This document shows positions 1 through 7,802 of a stretch of DNA of 64,000 bases, one piece after another. The notes below the pieces were generated by a model that worked only from the letters and a program-made list of their open reading frames with translations, was not told the origin of the DNA and made no database searches. The position numbers were made by a program, and so were the translations under genes. Positions within the stretch are counted from its first letter, which is position 1. Each line of letters begins with the position of its first letter. The stretch is from Evansella sp041820985. Its GTDB lineage: Bacteria > Bacillota > Bacilli > Bacillales > Salisediminibacteriaceae. The stretch is taken from positions 62,001-126,000 of the forward strand of contig NZ_JBGUAU010000014.1 in NCBI RefSeq assembly GCF_041820985.1, in the 5' to 3' direction.

Positions 1-26
1 CTTCGATAGAGATGGAGGAGTAAAAT

Positions 27-1421
27 TTGGCAATACATAAAGAATATGAAATTTTAGATCGTATATCCGATGCATTTTTTGCAGTAGATAATGAGTGGAA
101 TATCACCTATTTCAACCATGAGGCAGAGCGGTTATTAAATAAGATAAAAAGTGAAGTTTTACATAAGTATCTATGGGATGCATTCCCTGAAGCAATAAAT
201 CAAGAGGTATATAGACAATATCATAAGGCTGTAAATGAACAAGTACCTGTCTTTTTTGAAATGTATTGGCCACCGCGCAATATGTGGTATAACGTCCGTG
301 CTTTTCCATCGATGAATGGCTTGTCTGTTTTTTTTCAGAATATAACGGAACAAAAGGACCTAGCAACAAAGCGTGAAGAACATTATAAATCTTTGTTTCA
401 TAACAATCCTGATGCAGTATTTTCCTTTGATTTGGAAGGGAATTATCTAAGTGTAAATCCGGCGATGGAACAGTTAATGGGATATACTGAAGCCGAATTC
501 ACAAATATGAATTGGAACCCACTTGTAATAGAAGATGAAGTGGAAAAGGTAAATAGTTATTTCCGTAAAGCGGCAACTGGTGAAACACAGCATTATGAAA
601 CGAAAGTGGCCCATAAGGATGGTAGTATCAAACATGTGAAAGTTACAAACATGCCCATCATTGTACAAGGACAAATTGTTGGTGTTTATGGAACAGCAAG
701 AGATGTAACGATAGAAAAGGAGACCGAGAAGCTACTGTTAGAGTCAGAAAAGTTGACGGCAGTAGGACAGCTTGCAGCCTCCATTGCACATGAAATAAGA
801 AATCCATTAACTTCAGTAAAAGGTTTCTTACAGCTTATGAAACAATCAACAGGTGAATCTAATGAGACATATTTGACTATTTTGTCTGATGAGGTATCGA
901 GGATTGAGCTCATAACTGGTGAATTGTTAGTTTTAGCAAAACCGCAAGCTCAAGACTTTCAGGTGGCAGATGTAGGGAAAATCATGAAAGATGTGATTGC
1001 ATTAATTAGCTCTCAGGCCTTAATGTATTCTGTCGATATCCAATACAAATTTGGTGAACTTCCTAAATTGAAGTGTATCAAAAATCAATTAAAACAAGCA
1101 TTCATAAATATATTAAAAAATGCTATTGAGGCTATGCCTAATGGAGGTAACATTCATATTACAGTAAACCATGAAAATGATAGGATTGTTGCTATTATTC
1201 AAGACGAAGGAGTTGGGATTCCAGAAGAAATTCTGAGTAAAATCGGGTCACCGTTCTATACGACAAAAGAAAAGGGAACGGGCCTTGGGATGATGACGAC
1301 AGTAAAAATAGTGCAGACGCATCATGGAACATTTGAAATAACAAACACTTCTAATAAAGGTACTTCAATAAAAATTACATTGCCTACAAACCTCGAAGCT
1401 GTTGAGGATTTAATCCTTTAA
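27..1421 (+). CDS. PAS-domain sensor histidine kinase, sporulation-kinase-like
   Basis: This is a soluble histidine kinase with no obvious membrane segment. Two PAS domains occupy about residues 1-110 and 118-235. A HisKA dimerisation helix follows with the phospho-acceptor His255 in the motif AHEIRNPLTSVKGF, then an HATPase domain with an N box (NILKNAIEAMPNGG), a G1 box (DEGVGIP) and a G2 box (GTGLGM). The start is a TTG behind GGAGGAG. The HisKA motif and PAS layout resemble Bacillus sporulation kinases (KinA/KinE group), which phosphorylate Spo0F; this assignment is inference. No response regulator lies next to it, which fits an orphan kinase feeding a phosphorelay. The protein is 464 aa, normal for the family. 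Confidence 0.9.
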   Translation: MAIHKEYEILDRISDAFFAVDNEWNITYFNHEAERLLNKIKSEVLHKYLWDAFPEAINQEVYRQYHKAVNEQVPVFFEMYWPPRNMWYNVRAFPSMNGLSVFFQNITEQKDLATKREEHYKSLFHNNPDAVFSFDLEGNYLSVNPAMEQLMGYTEAEFTNMNWNPLVIEDEVEKVNSYFRKAATGETQHYETKVAHKDGSIKHVKVTNMPIIVQGQIVGVYGTARDVTIEKETEKLLLESEKLTAVGQLAASIAHEIRNPLTSVKGFLQLMKQSTGESNETYLTILSDEVSRIELITGELLVLAKPQAQDFQVADVGKIMKDVIALISSQALMYSVDIQYKFGELPKLKCIKNQLKQAFINILKNAIEAMPNGGNIHITVNHENDRIVAIIQDEGVGIPEEILSKIGSPFYTTKEKGTGLGMMTTVKIVQTHHGTFEITNTSNKGTSIKITLPTNLEAVEDLIL

Positions 1422-1800
1422 TTATGTTCCGTAAAAGCTCATAGTGCATGCGGGAAAATTTAATTAGAAGTTTTACAATGCTCATTTAGGGAGTTAGCCG
1501 TGTACATAGGATGAATTTTCATCGAAATTTAGAATGAAATTGGCGATGTGCCACATATGGAAAAATGCAACCTTTTAAGATAAGATAAACTATAACTGCT
1601 TGTCGTTGTTGTTCCTAACAACGTGATAGGCAGTTATTTTTATATTTAAGTAAAGTCGCTTCTCTGTACTAGTGCTTGTACTAAACGGAATCTATTGATA
1701 AAATTTTAAGGGAATATAGTTTTCGCAGCTAATGAATTTTGTAAGCAACCCGTTAAAGAGATAGATACAAACGGTTTTTGACAAGGAGGATATAAAGCGC
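1422..1800. other. intergenic region, no gene
   Basis: About 380 bp between the kinase and the ABC ATPase. Apart from the hairpin at 1594 and the ribosome binding site AAGGAGG just before 1801, I see no conserved element and no convincing ORF. Confidence 0.6.
1594..1646 (+). terminator. intrinsic terminator-like hairpin after the PAS kinase
   Basis: Arms starting AACTGC and ending GCAGTT pair across an imperfect stem that also matches GTTGTT with AACAAC. A T-rich stretch (ATTTTTATATTT) follows. It lies about 170 bp after the kinase stop. Confidence 0.6.
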
Positions 1801-2493
1801 ATGTTTGTTGAGATAGAAAATCTAAAATACAAGTACCCTACCAGCAACGAGTTAACTATTAAAGATTTTAGTTTACAGATGGAAAAAGGAGAAATTGTAG
1901 CGATCTTAGGGGAAAGCGGCAGTGGAAAAAGTACACTATTAAAGCTAATTGCAGGTAAGGAGAAAACAAAGGTCGGGAAGATTGTGATCGATGGGGATGT
2001 GGTTGTTGATAAGAAAACTTGTAAATCCCCCAAAAAACGTGGCATTGGTATTGTTTTTCAGGAGCATGACTTGGCTGCAAATAAAACAGTAGAAGGAAAT
2101 ATCAAGCGGACATTACCACTCCTCATGGCGAAAAATGCAAAAGAAGATCGTGTAGAAGAGATGCTAGATTTAGTTGATTTATATATTTTTAGAGATCGTT
2201 TTCCGAAAGAATTAAGTGGGGGTCAACAGCAACGAGTAACCCTAGCGAAAGCACTAGCACCTGAACCCTCTTTAATTTTATTCGATGATCCTTTTAGAAA
2301 CTTGGATCCTTCTACCCAAAAGAATCTAAGAGAAGAATTGCGTGCTATTTTGAAGAAGGCAGGAATTACTTCCATCTTTGTTTCAAATAACAAAGCAGAT
2401 GCAAAAGTGCTTGCAGACCGCGTCTTATTTATGGAAGATGGGGAAATTAAACAGACATGTAAGCCTGAAGAAGTTTATAACGTGAATCTGTAG
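1801..2493 (+). CDS. lone ABC transporter ATP-binding protein with altered catalytic residues
   Basis: A 230-aa ABC nucleotide-binding domain of the FbpC/PotA (iron or polyamine import) type. Walker A is GESGSGKST, the Q-loop is FQEHD and the signature is LSGGQQQR. Two catalytic positions differ from the family norm. The Walker B glutamate is Asp163 (LILFDDPF instead of LDEPF), and the H-loop histidine is Asn196 (VSNNKADA where VTHDQEEA is usual). Both changes would be expected to weaken hydrolysis. No permease or binding protein lies beside it and the usual C-terminal regulatory domain is absent. The ribosome binding site AAGGAGG is strong, so it is probably expressed. It may have a regulatory role or be an early decaying gene; the sequence alone does not decide. 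Confidence 0.85.
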   Translation: MFVEIENLKYKYPTSNELTIKDFSLQMEKGEIVAILGESGSGKSTLLKLIAGKEKTKVGKIVIDGDVVVDKKTCKSPKKRGIGIVFQEHDLAANKTVEGNIKRTLPLLMAKNAKEDRVEEMLDLVDLYIFRDRFPKELSGGQQQRVTLAKALAPEPSLILFDDPFRNLDPSTQKNLREELRAILKKAGITSIFVSNNKADAKVLADRVLFMEDGEIKQTCKPEEVYNVNL

Positions 2494-2517
2494 GGGCAGG
2501 TCGAGTTGACTCGTTTT

Positions 2518-2591
2518 AAATTGTCCCTTATGAAGGGCTCATAAGGACAAAATCAAGCTTGAATTAGTTGAAATTGTCCTTATGAAAGCCC
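2518..2591. repeat. triplicated 14-bp motif forming a hairpin
   Basis: The motif TTGTCC(C)TTATGA occurs at 2521-2533, inverted at 2539-2550, and again in direct orientation at 2574-2585. The first two copies form a 12-bp stem with the loop AGGGC. The third copy could compete for the inverted arm. It sits between the ABC gene (+) and the serpin gene (-), where it could act as a bidirectional terminator, although the T-run is weak. Confidence 0.5.
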
Positions 2592-2654
2592 AACAATGAA
2601 GATAGCCTTCAACTAGATATGAAATGTTTCTCATAACTAAAACCGGTCCGCATT

Positions 2655-3893
2655 TTATTTACTAGGATCAGCAACATGCCCTAGAAACAAAACCACATCT
2701 GTTTTTCCATCTACAATTCGGAATAAAAATGGACGATCTACAATCATTTCGAATGAGTCAATTGGCTCAGCTGATCCTGCCATCTCTGCAGAAGTCACAG
2801 CCGCTGCCTCTGTGCCAGTTTCATTCACCTCTACGAAAGATTTATGTTTTACTTCACTAATAAATAGTGGAGTATCGGTTGTTATTCCAGTAAAATCAGC
2901 TAGGTTTAAATCAAAAGCTTGTGTTATACCTAAGACTTGTAACACATCGCCTAATTGTAAATCAGTATCAAAGCCGAATTTTGGAAGTGCCAGTAAACCA
3001 TGCTGTAATTCCTTAGGACTCTTCCATTCAAGAAGTCTATCCTTGAATTGTTTCATTATTTCCTCTACACTACTATCCTCCGCGGGCAAAAGAACCTCCA
3101 TGAAATACCTTTCTTCTCCATATGGGATACGAATCGTTTTATATTCTTCCGTTTCTTCGTATGAATAATGTTCCTTTCTATACATCATAGGAACTTGCAC
3201 GATTTCTCCTGAGGTCGGATAGAACGATTCGTCTCGTGTAAATTCCTTAGGAAACGGGTCGCTCCATTCTCCTAAGAAATAGACAGCGTTTATTAGAAAC
3301 ATTATTGTATCAGGGTTTATTTCATCCACGATACTTTCAATTTTTCCAGCAGTTTTATCCTTCACCCAGTTGTTTACTTCCTTTGCTGTTGATAATTGCT
3401 TAGCTTCCGCATTGTACTTTTCCTCAAGAAGTTGAATGAATTCTTCGTTAAAAACCACGTCTTCTTTCGTCCAAACCGAATTTCCTACTAATGTTGTGAC
3501 TTTAGGTTCACTATGCATAAAGATATCGATTAGTGCTTGATGAGAATCATGAAGTACCTCTTCAGAAATATGTTCTGTATGTAATACATTTCTCAACTCT
3601 TCCTTCGTTTCTCCACCTGCACCAGCTAATGCCATGGACAGAACAGACGCGATGCTGTATGGACTAATCATTTGATTTTTGTCCTCCACATAAAGCTCGT
3701 AAAAGAGATTAGTAGAGAAATCTACAATACTTTCACTTAATTCAGGACTTACATCTTTTTCAGAAAAAAGAGGATCCCTTTTCTTGATAAGTTCCTTTCC
3801 CTGTCCAGTACCACCGGCACATCCAGCTAGAGTTACAAAAATGAAGATAATGAATGTAATAACTAATGATGCTCGAAATATAGATGTTTTCAT
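2655..3893 (-). CDS. serpin-family serine protease inhibitor, predicted lipoprotein
   Basis: The 412-aa product begins with a lipoprotein signal peptide: a hydrophobic run, then the lipobox LAGC at about residues 22-25. It should therefore be anchored on the outer face of the membrane. The rest is a full-length serpin. Typical elements are the NxxYFxGxW-like stretch (NAVYFLGEWSDPF), the hinge VNETGTEAAAVT near residues 353-364, and the C-terminal RPFLFRIVD with a following FLGHV. Serpins trap target proteases by insertion of the reactive-centre loop; the Ala-rich hinge suggests an inhibitory rather than non-inhibitory serpin. Counting from the hinge as in alpha-1-antitrypsin puts P1 near Ser-Ala, but the loop is about three residues longer, so P1 is uncertain. 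The target protease is unknown. Confidence 0.92.
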   Translation of the reverse strand: MKTSIFRASLVITFIIFIFVTLAGCAGGTGQGKELIKKRDPLFSEKDVSPELSESIVDFSTNLFYELYVEDKNQMISPYSIASVLSMALAGAGGETKEELRNVLHTEHISEEVLHDSHQALIDIFMHSEPKVTTLVGNSVWTKEDVVFNEEFIQLLEEKYNAEAKQLSTAKEVNNWVKDKTAGKIESIVDEINPDTIMFLINAVYFLGEWSDPFPKEFTRDESFYPTSGEIVQVPMMYRKEHYSYEETEEYKTIRIPYGEERYFMEVLLPAEDSSVEEIMKQFKDRLLEWKSPKELQHGLLALPKFGFDTDLQLGDVLQVLGITQAFDLNLADFTGITTDTPLFISEVKHKSFVEVNETGTEAAAVTSAEMAGSAEPIDSFEMIVDRPFLFRIVDGKTDVVLFLGHVADPSK

Positions 3894-4108
3894 CTTGATA
3901 CCGCCTTTTTAATTAGTTGTAAATCTATTACATAACTTTAAGACGTATTGTAAAGTAGAAATGTTTCAACAAATGAAGCTATAATTAGTAGATATCACCA
4001 ATCGTACAAAAAGAAGTCAGGGTTGAGGAGAAATTATTTTTTGAAAAATAAAAGATTATTATTTTAATCTTTCATACAAATATTTGATTCAGAGAAGGGA
4101 GAATTTAG

Positions 4109-4717
4109 TTGAAAAAATTACTAATCGTTCTCATTGCATGTAGCTTAGGCTTATTTATTATGGTGGGTTATATCGTCTACCAATACAACTCCATCTTAAA
4201 AGTAGGAAAAACGGTGGAGCCTACTCCAGCTGATGTGATCATCGTGTTGGGGGCTGGTGTGTGGGAGAATGGTCCGAGCCCAGCATTAAAAGCAAGACTC
4301 GATCGTGCATTAGAAGTTTATGACGAGGGGTTGGCGAAAAACTTTATTTTGACAGGTGGGTTAGGCACCTTCCCTCCAACGGAAGCGGAGGCCATGAAGG
4401 AATATTTGTTGAACTTCGGTGTACCAGAAGAGCATATGTTTCTTGAATCACTAGCAACAAATACGGAAGAGAACTTAAACAATAGTAAGGAAATCATGGA
4501 CGAGGAAGGCTGGGAATCAGCCATTATCGTTACCGATGTTTTTCACATAAAACGAGCGTTAACAATTGCAGAAGATCTTTCCATAGACGCTTCTGGGGCA
4601 ACTGCAATGGAGAGTGTGTTGTATAGGAACAGAAGCTTGCGAACGTCGTATACATTACGGGAAGTGGCTGCGTTAACTATGAAGTACTTCAATGACATTA
4701 ATAGAACTATAAACTAG
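4109..4717 (+). CDS. YdcF/SanA-like DUF218 membrane protein
   Basis: A 202-aa protein with an N-terminal membrane anchor (about residues 4-26) and a DUF218 domain. Family hallmarks are DVIIVLGAGVW near residue 43, the RLDRALEVY helix, ILTGG near residue 82, EAEAMKEYL, and the E-S-x-x-T-N-T-x-E-N motif. Members of this family (YdcF, SanA, ElyC) act in cell-envelope processes of uncertain chemistry. The start is a TTG behind GAAGGGAG. The gene seems to be transcribed alone. Confidence 0.85.
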   Translation: MKKLLIVLIACSLGLFIMVGYIVYQYNSILKVGKTVEPTPADVIIVLGAGVWENGPSPALKARLDRALEVYDEGLAKNFILTGGLGTFPPTEAEAMKEYLLNFGVPEEHMFLESLATNTEENLNNSKEIMDEEGWESAIIVTDVFHIKRALTIAEDLSIDASGATAMESVLYRNRSLRTSYTLREVAALTMKYFNDINRTIN

Positions 4718-4934
4718 TAGTTAACATCTTATTTGCTTTGGAACTGCTGACCAATTACGATATGAGTCCAACTTAGACGAGCGTCTTCAATTAATGTTGT
4801 TTAGCTGGACCAATGTTCTTTTGGACAGAATGCAAGTTGTTATATCCTCCCAATAAAAAGAGACAACACTATTGTTTTCCTAAAAAACAAATTATACTAA
4901 TACTAGACTAAAAGTTTCGTAGGAGGGGTACATT

Positions 4935-5753
4935 ATGTCTAATGACATAAAATTTGATTTACACACACACCACGAACGTTGTGGTCATGCCATCGGTGAT
5001 ATTGAGGATTATGTAAAGCAGGCCATTGCTTATGGGCTACAGTTTATCGGTATTTCTGATCATTCTCCGTATTTTTACAGTGAAGAGGAGCAGTTGTTTC
5101 CTGGTATTGCCATGGGGAAAAGCCAGTTAGCAGAATATGTAATTGAAGTGCTTCAGTTGAAGGAGAAGTATAAAGATCAGATTACTGTCTTATTAGGAAT
5201 GGAAAGTGATTTTTTTCCACAACATCTTGAACTCTATCGTAAGCAATATTCGCAGTATCCCTTTGACTATCTAATTGGATCTGTCCATTATGTAAATGAC
5301 GTTAATATTTTCAAAAAAGGGCGTTGGGATGACGTAACGGAACAAGAACAAGTGAAGGTAAAAGAAGAATATTATCATCTAATAGAAGATTCAGCGAAAA
5401 GCGGCTTGTTTCAGATTCTTGGTCATATCGATGCGATGAAAGGATTTTATCCAGAGTTTACTCAAATTCAAACAGATGTGGTGGATCGCACATTACAAAT
5501 CATCGGAGAAAGTGATGTAGCCATTGAAATTAATACTTCTGGAAAAACAAAAGACTGTGGTGGCTGGTATCCAGCGAATGATTTGTTAGAGAGAGCCCTC
5601 TTCCATAATGTTAAAGTCACCTTTGGATCAGATGCCCACACACCACAACGAATTGCAGATGATTTTGATAAGGTGAGAAAGCAATTAAAAGAGATTGGTT
5701 ATAAGGAATGGGCGTATTTTGTGGAGAAAAAAAGGTACATGACACCTTTATAA
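4935..5753 (+). CDS. PHP-family phosphoesterase, histidinol-phosphatase-like
   Basis: The 272-aa protein is a PHP-domain metal-dependent phosphoesterase. The metal-binding motifs are DLHTHHERCGHA at the N-terminus, SDHSP near residue 42, a Glu in GMESDF near residue 94, GSVHYV near 117, GHIDAMKG near 157, and FGSDAHTP near 233. It is closest in layout to HisJ/HisK-type L-histidinol-phosphate phosphatases, which do the eighth step of histidine biosynthesis. No other his genes are nearby, so the substrate is inferred only from family resemblance. It has a good ribosome binding site (AGGAGGGG) and is followed by a strong terminator. Confidence 0.85.
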   Translation: MSNDIKFDLHTHHERCGHAIGDIEDYVKQAIAYGLQFIGISDHSPYFYSEEEQLFPGIAMGKSQLAEYVIEVLQLKEKYKDQITVLLGMESDFFPQHLELYRKQYSQYPFDYLIGSVHYVNDVNIFKKGRWDDVTEQEQVKVKEEYYHLIEDSAKSGLFQILGHIDAMKGFYPEFTQIQTDVVDRTLQIIGESDVAIEINTSGKTKDCGGWYPANDLLERALFHNVKVTFGSDAHTPQRIADDFDKVRKQLKEIGYKEWAYFVEKKRYMTPL

Positions 5754-5760
5754 AAATAAG

Positions 5761-5823
5761 CAATAGAAGAAGTCGTTTTTTGTTCCCAAAGATTCGTGAA
5801 CAGGAAACGGCTTTTTTCTATTG
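5761..5823. terminator. long bidirectional terminator hairpin
   Basis: A long imperfect palindrome with outer arms CAATAGAAGAA and TTTTTTCTATTG and inner arms TTGTTC and GAACAG. The right arm carries TTTTTT. It starts directly after the PHP gene stop. Confidence 0.75.
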
Positions 5824-5924
5824 TGTGATAGCCTATTTACGATCGTACAAGATTTCAAGATGATTCATTGTCATATAATGATATCGACCTATGAGTCGAA
5901 TACCTAATATAGGAGGCTATTATT

Positions 5925-6482
5925 TTGAATCCATATAATATGAATCAATATGAGAATTCAAGTTATGAGTACGATCCTGCTTATACGAGACAAGTTCAAG
6001 AGCATAGCATCATGGAAGAAGGATATGATCAGAGGCAGTTTCCAAATTGGGGGCAATTTATTGGAGGGTTAACGGGGATGTTCGGACCTGGATTCGGGAT
6101 GCCTGGTTCACAACCAATAGGAAGACCACCGTATGGACCACCAGGTGCTGGGCATGGATTTCCACCTTATGGTCCACCTGTAGGACCAGGGCCAGGAGCT
6201 CCATCTTTTCCACCCCCTCAGGTAGGGCCACCAACGTCTCCTCCACCTGCAACGATTCCAACTGCTCAGGCTGCTAATGTCGGAATACTTGCAGTGGACC
6301 CTGGTGCCATCCGTGGATGTTTACATCGATACACGTACGTTTGGTTAACAAATCGCCAGCAGTTTTGGATGTATCCAGTATATGTAGGGCATCGTTCCAT
6401 ATCTGGCTACCGTTGGACAGGATTTAACTGGGTGTACTTTGGAATTGATGTGAATCAGATAAGCTCGTTTCAGTGTTATTAG
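5925..6482 (+). CDS. Pro/Gly-rich protein with conserved aromatic C-terminal domain, possible spore or surface protein
   Basis: I do not recognise a named family. The 185-aa product starts at a TTG behind AGGAGG. Residues 1-45 are Tyr/Asn/Gln-rich, residues 50-110 are a low-complexity Pro/Gly tract with repeated GPP and PPYGPP units, and residues 115-185 form a compact aromatic domain with two Cys (GCLHRYTYVW near the start, the final residues FQCY). The upstream CATATAATG at 5872 loosely resembles a mother-cell sigma -10 box (sigma E/K type), but no matching -35 is clear. Composition and layout are like spore-coat or surface proteins of Bacillaceae; that is inference. Confidence 0.75.
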   Translation: MNPYNMNQYENSSYEYDPAYTRQVQEHSIMEEGYDQRQFPNWGQFIGGLTGMFGPGFGMPGSQPIGRPPYGPPGAGHGFPPYGPPVGPGPGAPSFPPPQVGPPTSPPPATIPTAQAANVGILAVDPGAIRGCLHRYTYVWLTNRQQFWMYPVYVGHRSISGYRWTGFNWVYFGIDVNQISSFQCY

Positions 6483-6508
6483 TAAAGGGTAGAGAAGTTG
6501 AAGCAGCG

Positions 6509-6548
6509 GCACTAAAAAGGTAGAAAACCCTTTTAGTGCTTTTTTTCT
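6509..6548 (+). terminator. intrinsic terminator
   Basis: Stem GCACTAAAAAGG / CCCTTTTAGTGC followed by seven T residues. It sits 26 bp after the Pro/Gly-rich gene. Confidence 0.9.
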
Positions 6549-6587
6549 TTATTGTTACTATCTAAGCTAAGCAATTGAATGAATTTT

Positions 6588-7244
6588 TTAACCATTCATT
6601 GCCACTGTGATCCATGCCCTCTTGTATAACCTTGTAATGGCATAATACAAAATACTCCACCCAATCAAGTATCCTATCAAATAATAAAAAGAAAACAAAG
6701 GAACTCCATCTGACTGAAATGTTGATAGAAAAAAAGCCCCGATTGGTATTACCAATATTCCAATTATTCCTATTCGAGCAAAACGGAATATCTTCATTCT
6801 TTCCGCATTGAACCTTGTTGGAAAATACAAAAAGAGAAACGAGAGTGCAATCAACAACTTTAGACTGTGTGCTCCTAACGTTCCAGCCAGACTTCCATCA
6901 ATTCCTCCATAGTATATAGGGAAAGCAAGGACGGCACTTCCTGAAAGGAGTGAACCTGTTATAAAAACGAATCCAATATTTTTACCACTAAAGTAATCAT
7001 TTTGCTCCTTGTTGTACTGATCTACTATTTCTTTCGCTAATGTATCTACAGCAACAAATGACTCCAGTGCTTTTTGTTCAGCAGACTCAACTTTATAGCC
7101 AACGTCCGAAACCATCTCTTCTTTTAATGATAATAATTCGTCTTTTATTTCGTTTAAATGCTGTTGTTGTTCTTTTTTAGGTAAATATCGTAGTTTTACC
7201 TCCATAACAGCAAGGTATTCTTCTATGCTAACAACATCAGACAT
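6588..7244 (-). CDS. HAAS-type (DUF1700-like) membrane protein partner of PadR
   Basis: The first 75 residues form a soluble HAAS-like helical domain (SIEEYLAVMEVKLRYLPKKE and following acidic helices). It is followed by about four hydrophobic segments between residues 90 and 210. Such proteins are commonly encoded straight after a PadR regulator, as here, and their function is poorly known. I chose the ATG at 7244 because GGATGGTGAAG lies at proper spacing; an upstream in-frame ATG at 7256 abuts its Shine-Dalgarno. The gene overlaps the end of padR by 8 bp, so the two are translationally coupled. Confidence 0.8.
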   Translation of the reverse strand: MSDVVSIEEYLAVMEVKLRYLPKKEQQQHLNEIKDELLSLKEEMVSDVGYKVESAEQKALESFVAVDTLAKEIVDQYNKEQNDYFSGKNIGFVFITGSLLSGSAVLAFPIYYGGIDGSLAGTLGAHSLKLLIALSFLFLYFPTRFNAERMKIFRFARIGIIGILVIPIGAFFLSTFQSDGVPLFSFYYLIGYLIGWSILYYAITRLYKRAWITVAMNG

Positions 7245-7581
7245 TATCTTCACCATCCTTTAATGCTGTAATAAATCCAAATAACTCCTCCATAAACTCA
7301 TAACGTTCAACTAATACACGATTTCCCTCTTTTGTGGAGAAATAATATTTTCTACTCCTTCCTTCATGTTCTTCTTGGTAAGACTCAATCCATCCATTAT
7401 TTGTTAATCTACGAAGAATAGGGTAGATGGAGCCGTTTGCTAACTGCATCCCGGTTCCTTGTTGAAGTTTTTTTGTAATTTCATACCCATACATTGCTTT
7501 TTTACTTACAAGAAGTAAGATAGCAAGCTCATACATTCCCTTTGTCAGTTGATTATTCCAATCTACTTTTTTATTGTTCAT
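7237..7581 (-). CDS. PadR-family transcriptional regulator
   Basis: A small winged-helix repressor, 114 aa from the chosen start. PadR hallmarks are ELAILLLVSKKAMYGYEI, the recognition segment GSIYPILRRLTNNGWI, and the wing GRSRKYYFSTKEG. The ORF is open upstream to an ATG at 7599, but the ATG at 7581 better fits family length. It most likely represses its own operon with the HAAS membrane protein. A pair of direct repeats in its promoter region is described separately. Confidence 0.9.
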   Translation of the reverse strand: MNNKKVDWNNQLTKGMYELAILLLVSKKAMYGYEITKKLQQGTGMQLANGSIYPILRRLTNNGWIESYQEEHEGRSRKYYFSTKEGNRVLVERYEFMEELFGFITALKDGEDNV

Positions 7582-7600
7582 ATCTTTAGTGTATATCATT

Positions 7601-7627
7601 AAACTATATATTTCAATAAACTATATA
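7601..7627 (-). promoter_or_regulatory. direct repeat AAACTATATA, candidate PadR operator or promoter
   Basis: AAACTATATA occurs at 7601-7610 and again at 7618-7627 (plus-strand reading), 17 bp apart. It lies just upstream of the padR start. On the minus strand each copy reads TATATAGTTT and could also supply a -10 element. Confidence 0.4.
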
Positions 7628-7802
7628 ATGTGGTGATACTTTACGAATGAGAAGAAGTAAGCTTTTTGTAGCATTACCCCTATCAAAACATACAAAGTGA
7701 TAGTATGACATATTTTTACTGGTGAAAATGTAAGCTTCGAATCAAAAACCTTGTCGAAATTCATGTATAATAAGATAGACGAACAATATAGGGGATACGA
7801 AT

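Noticed and set aside
1801..2493. Complete iron or polyamine importer
   Set aside because: No permease or binding protein lies on either side, and the ATPase has substituted catalytic residues.
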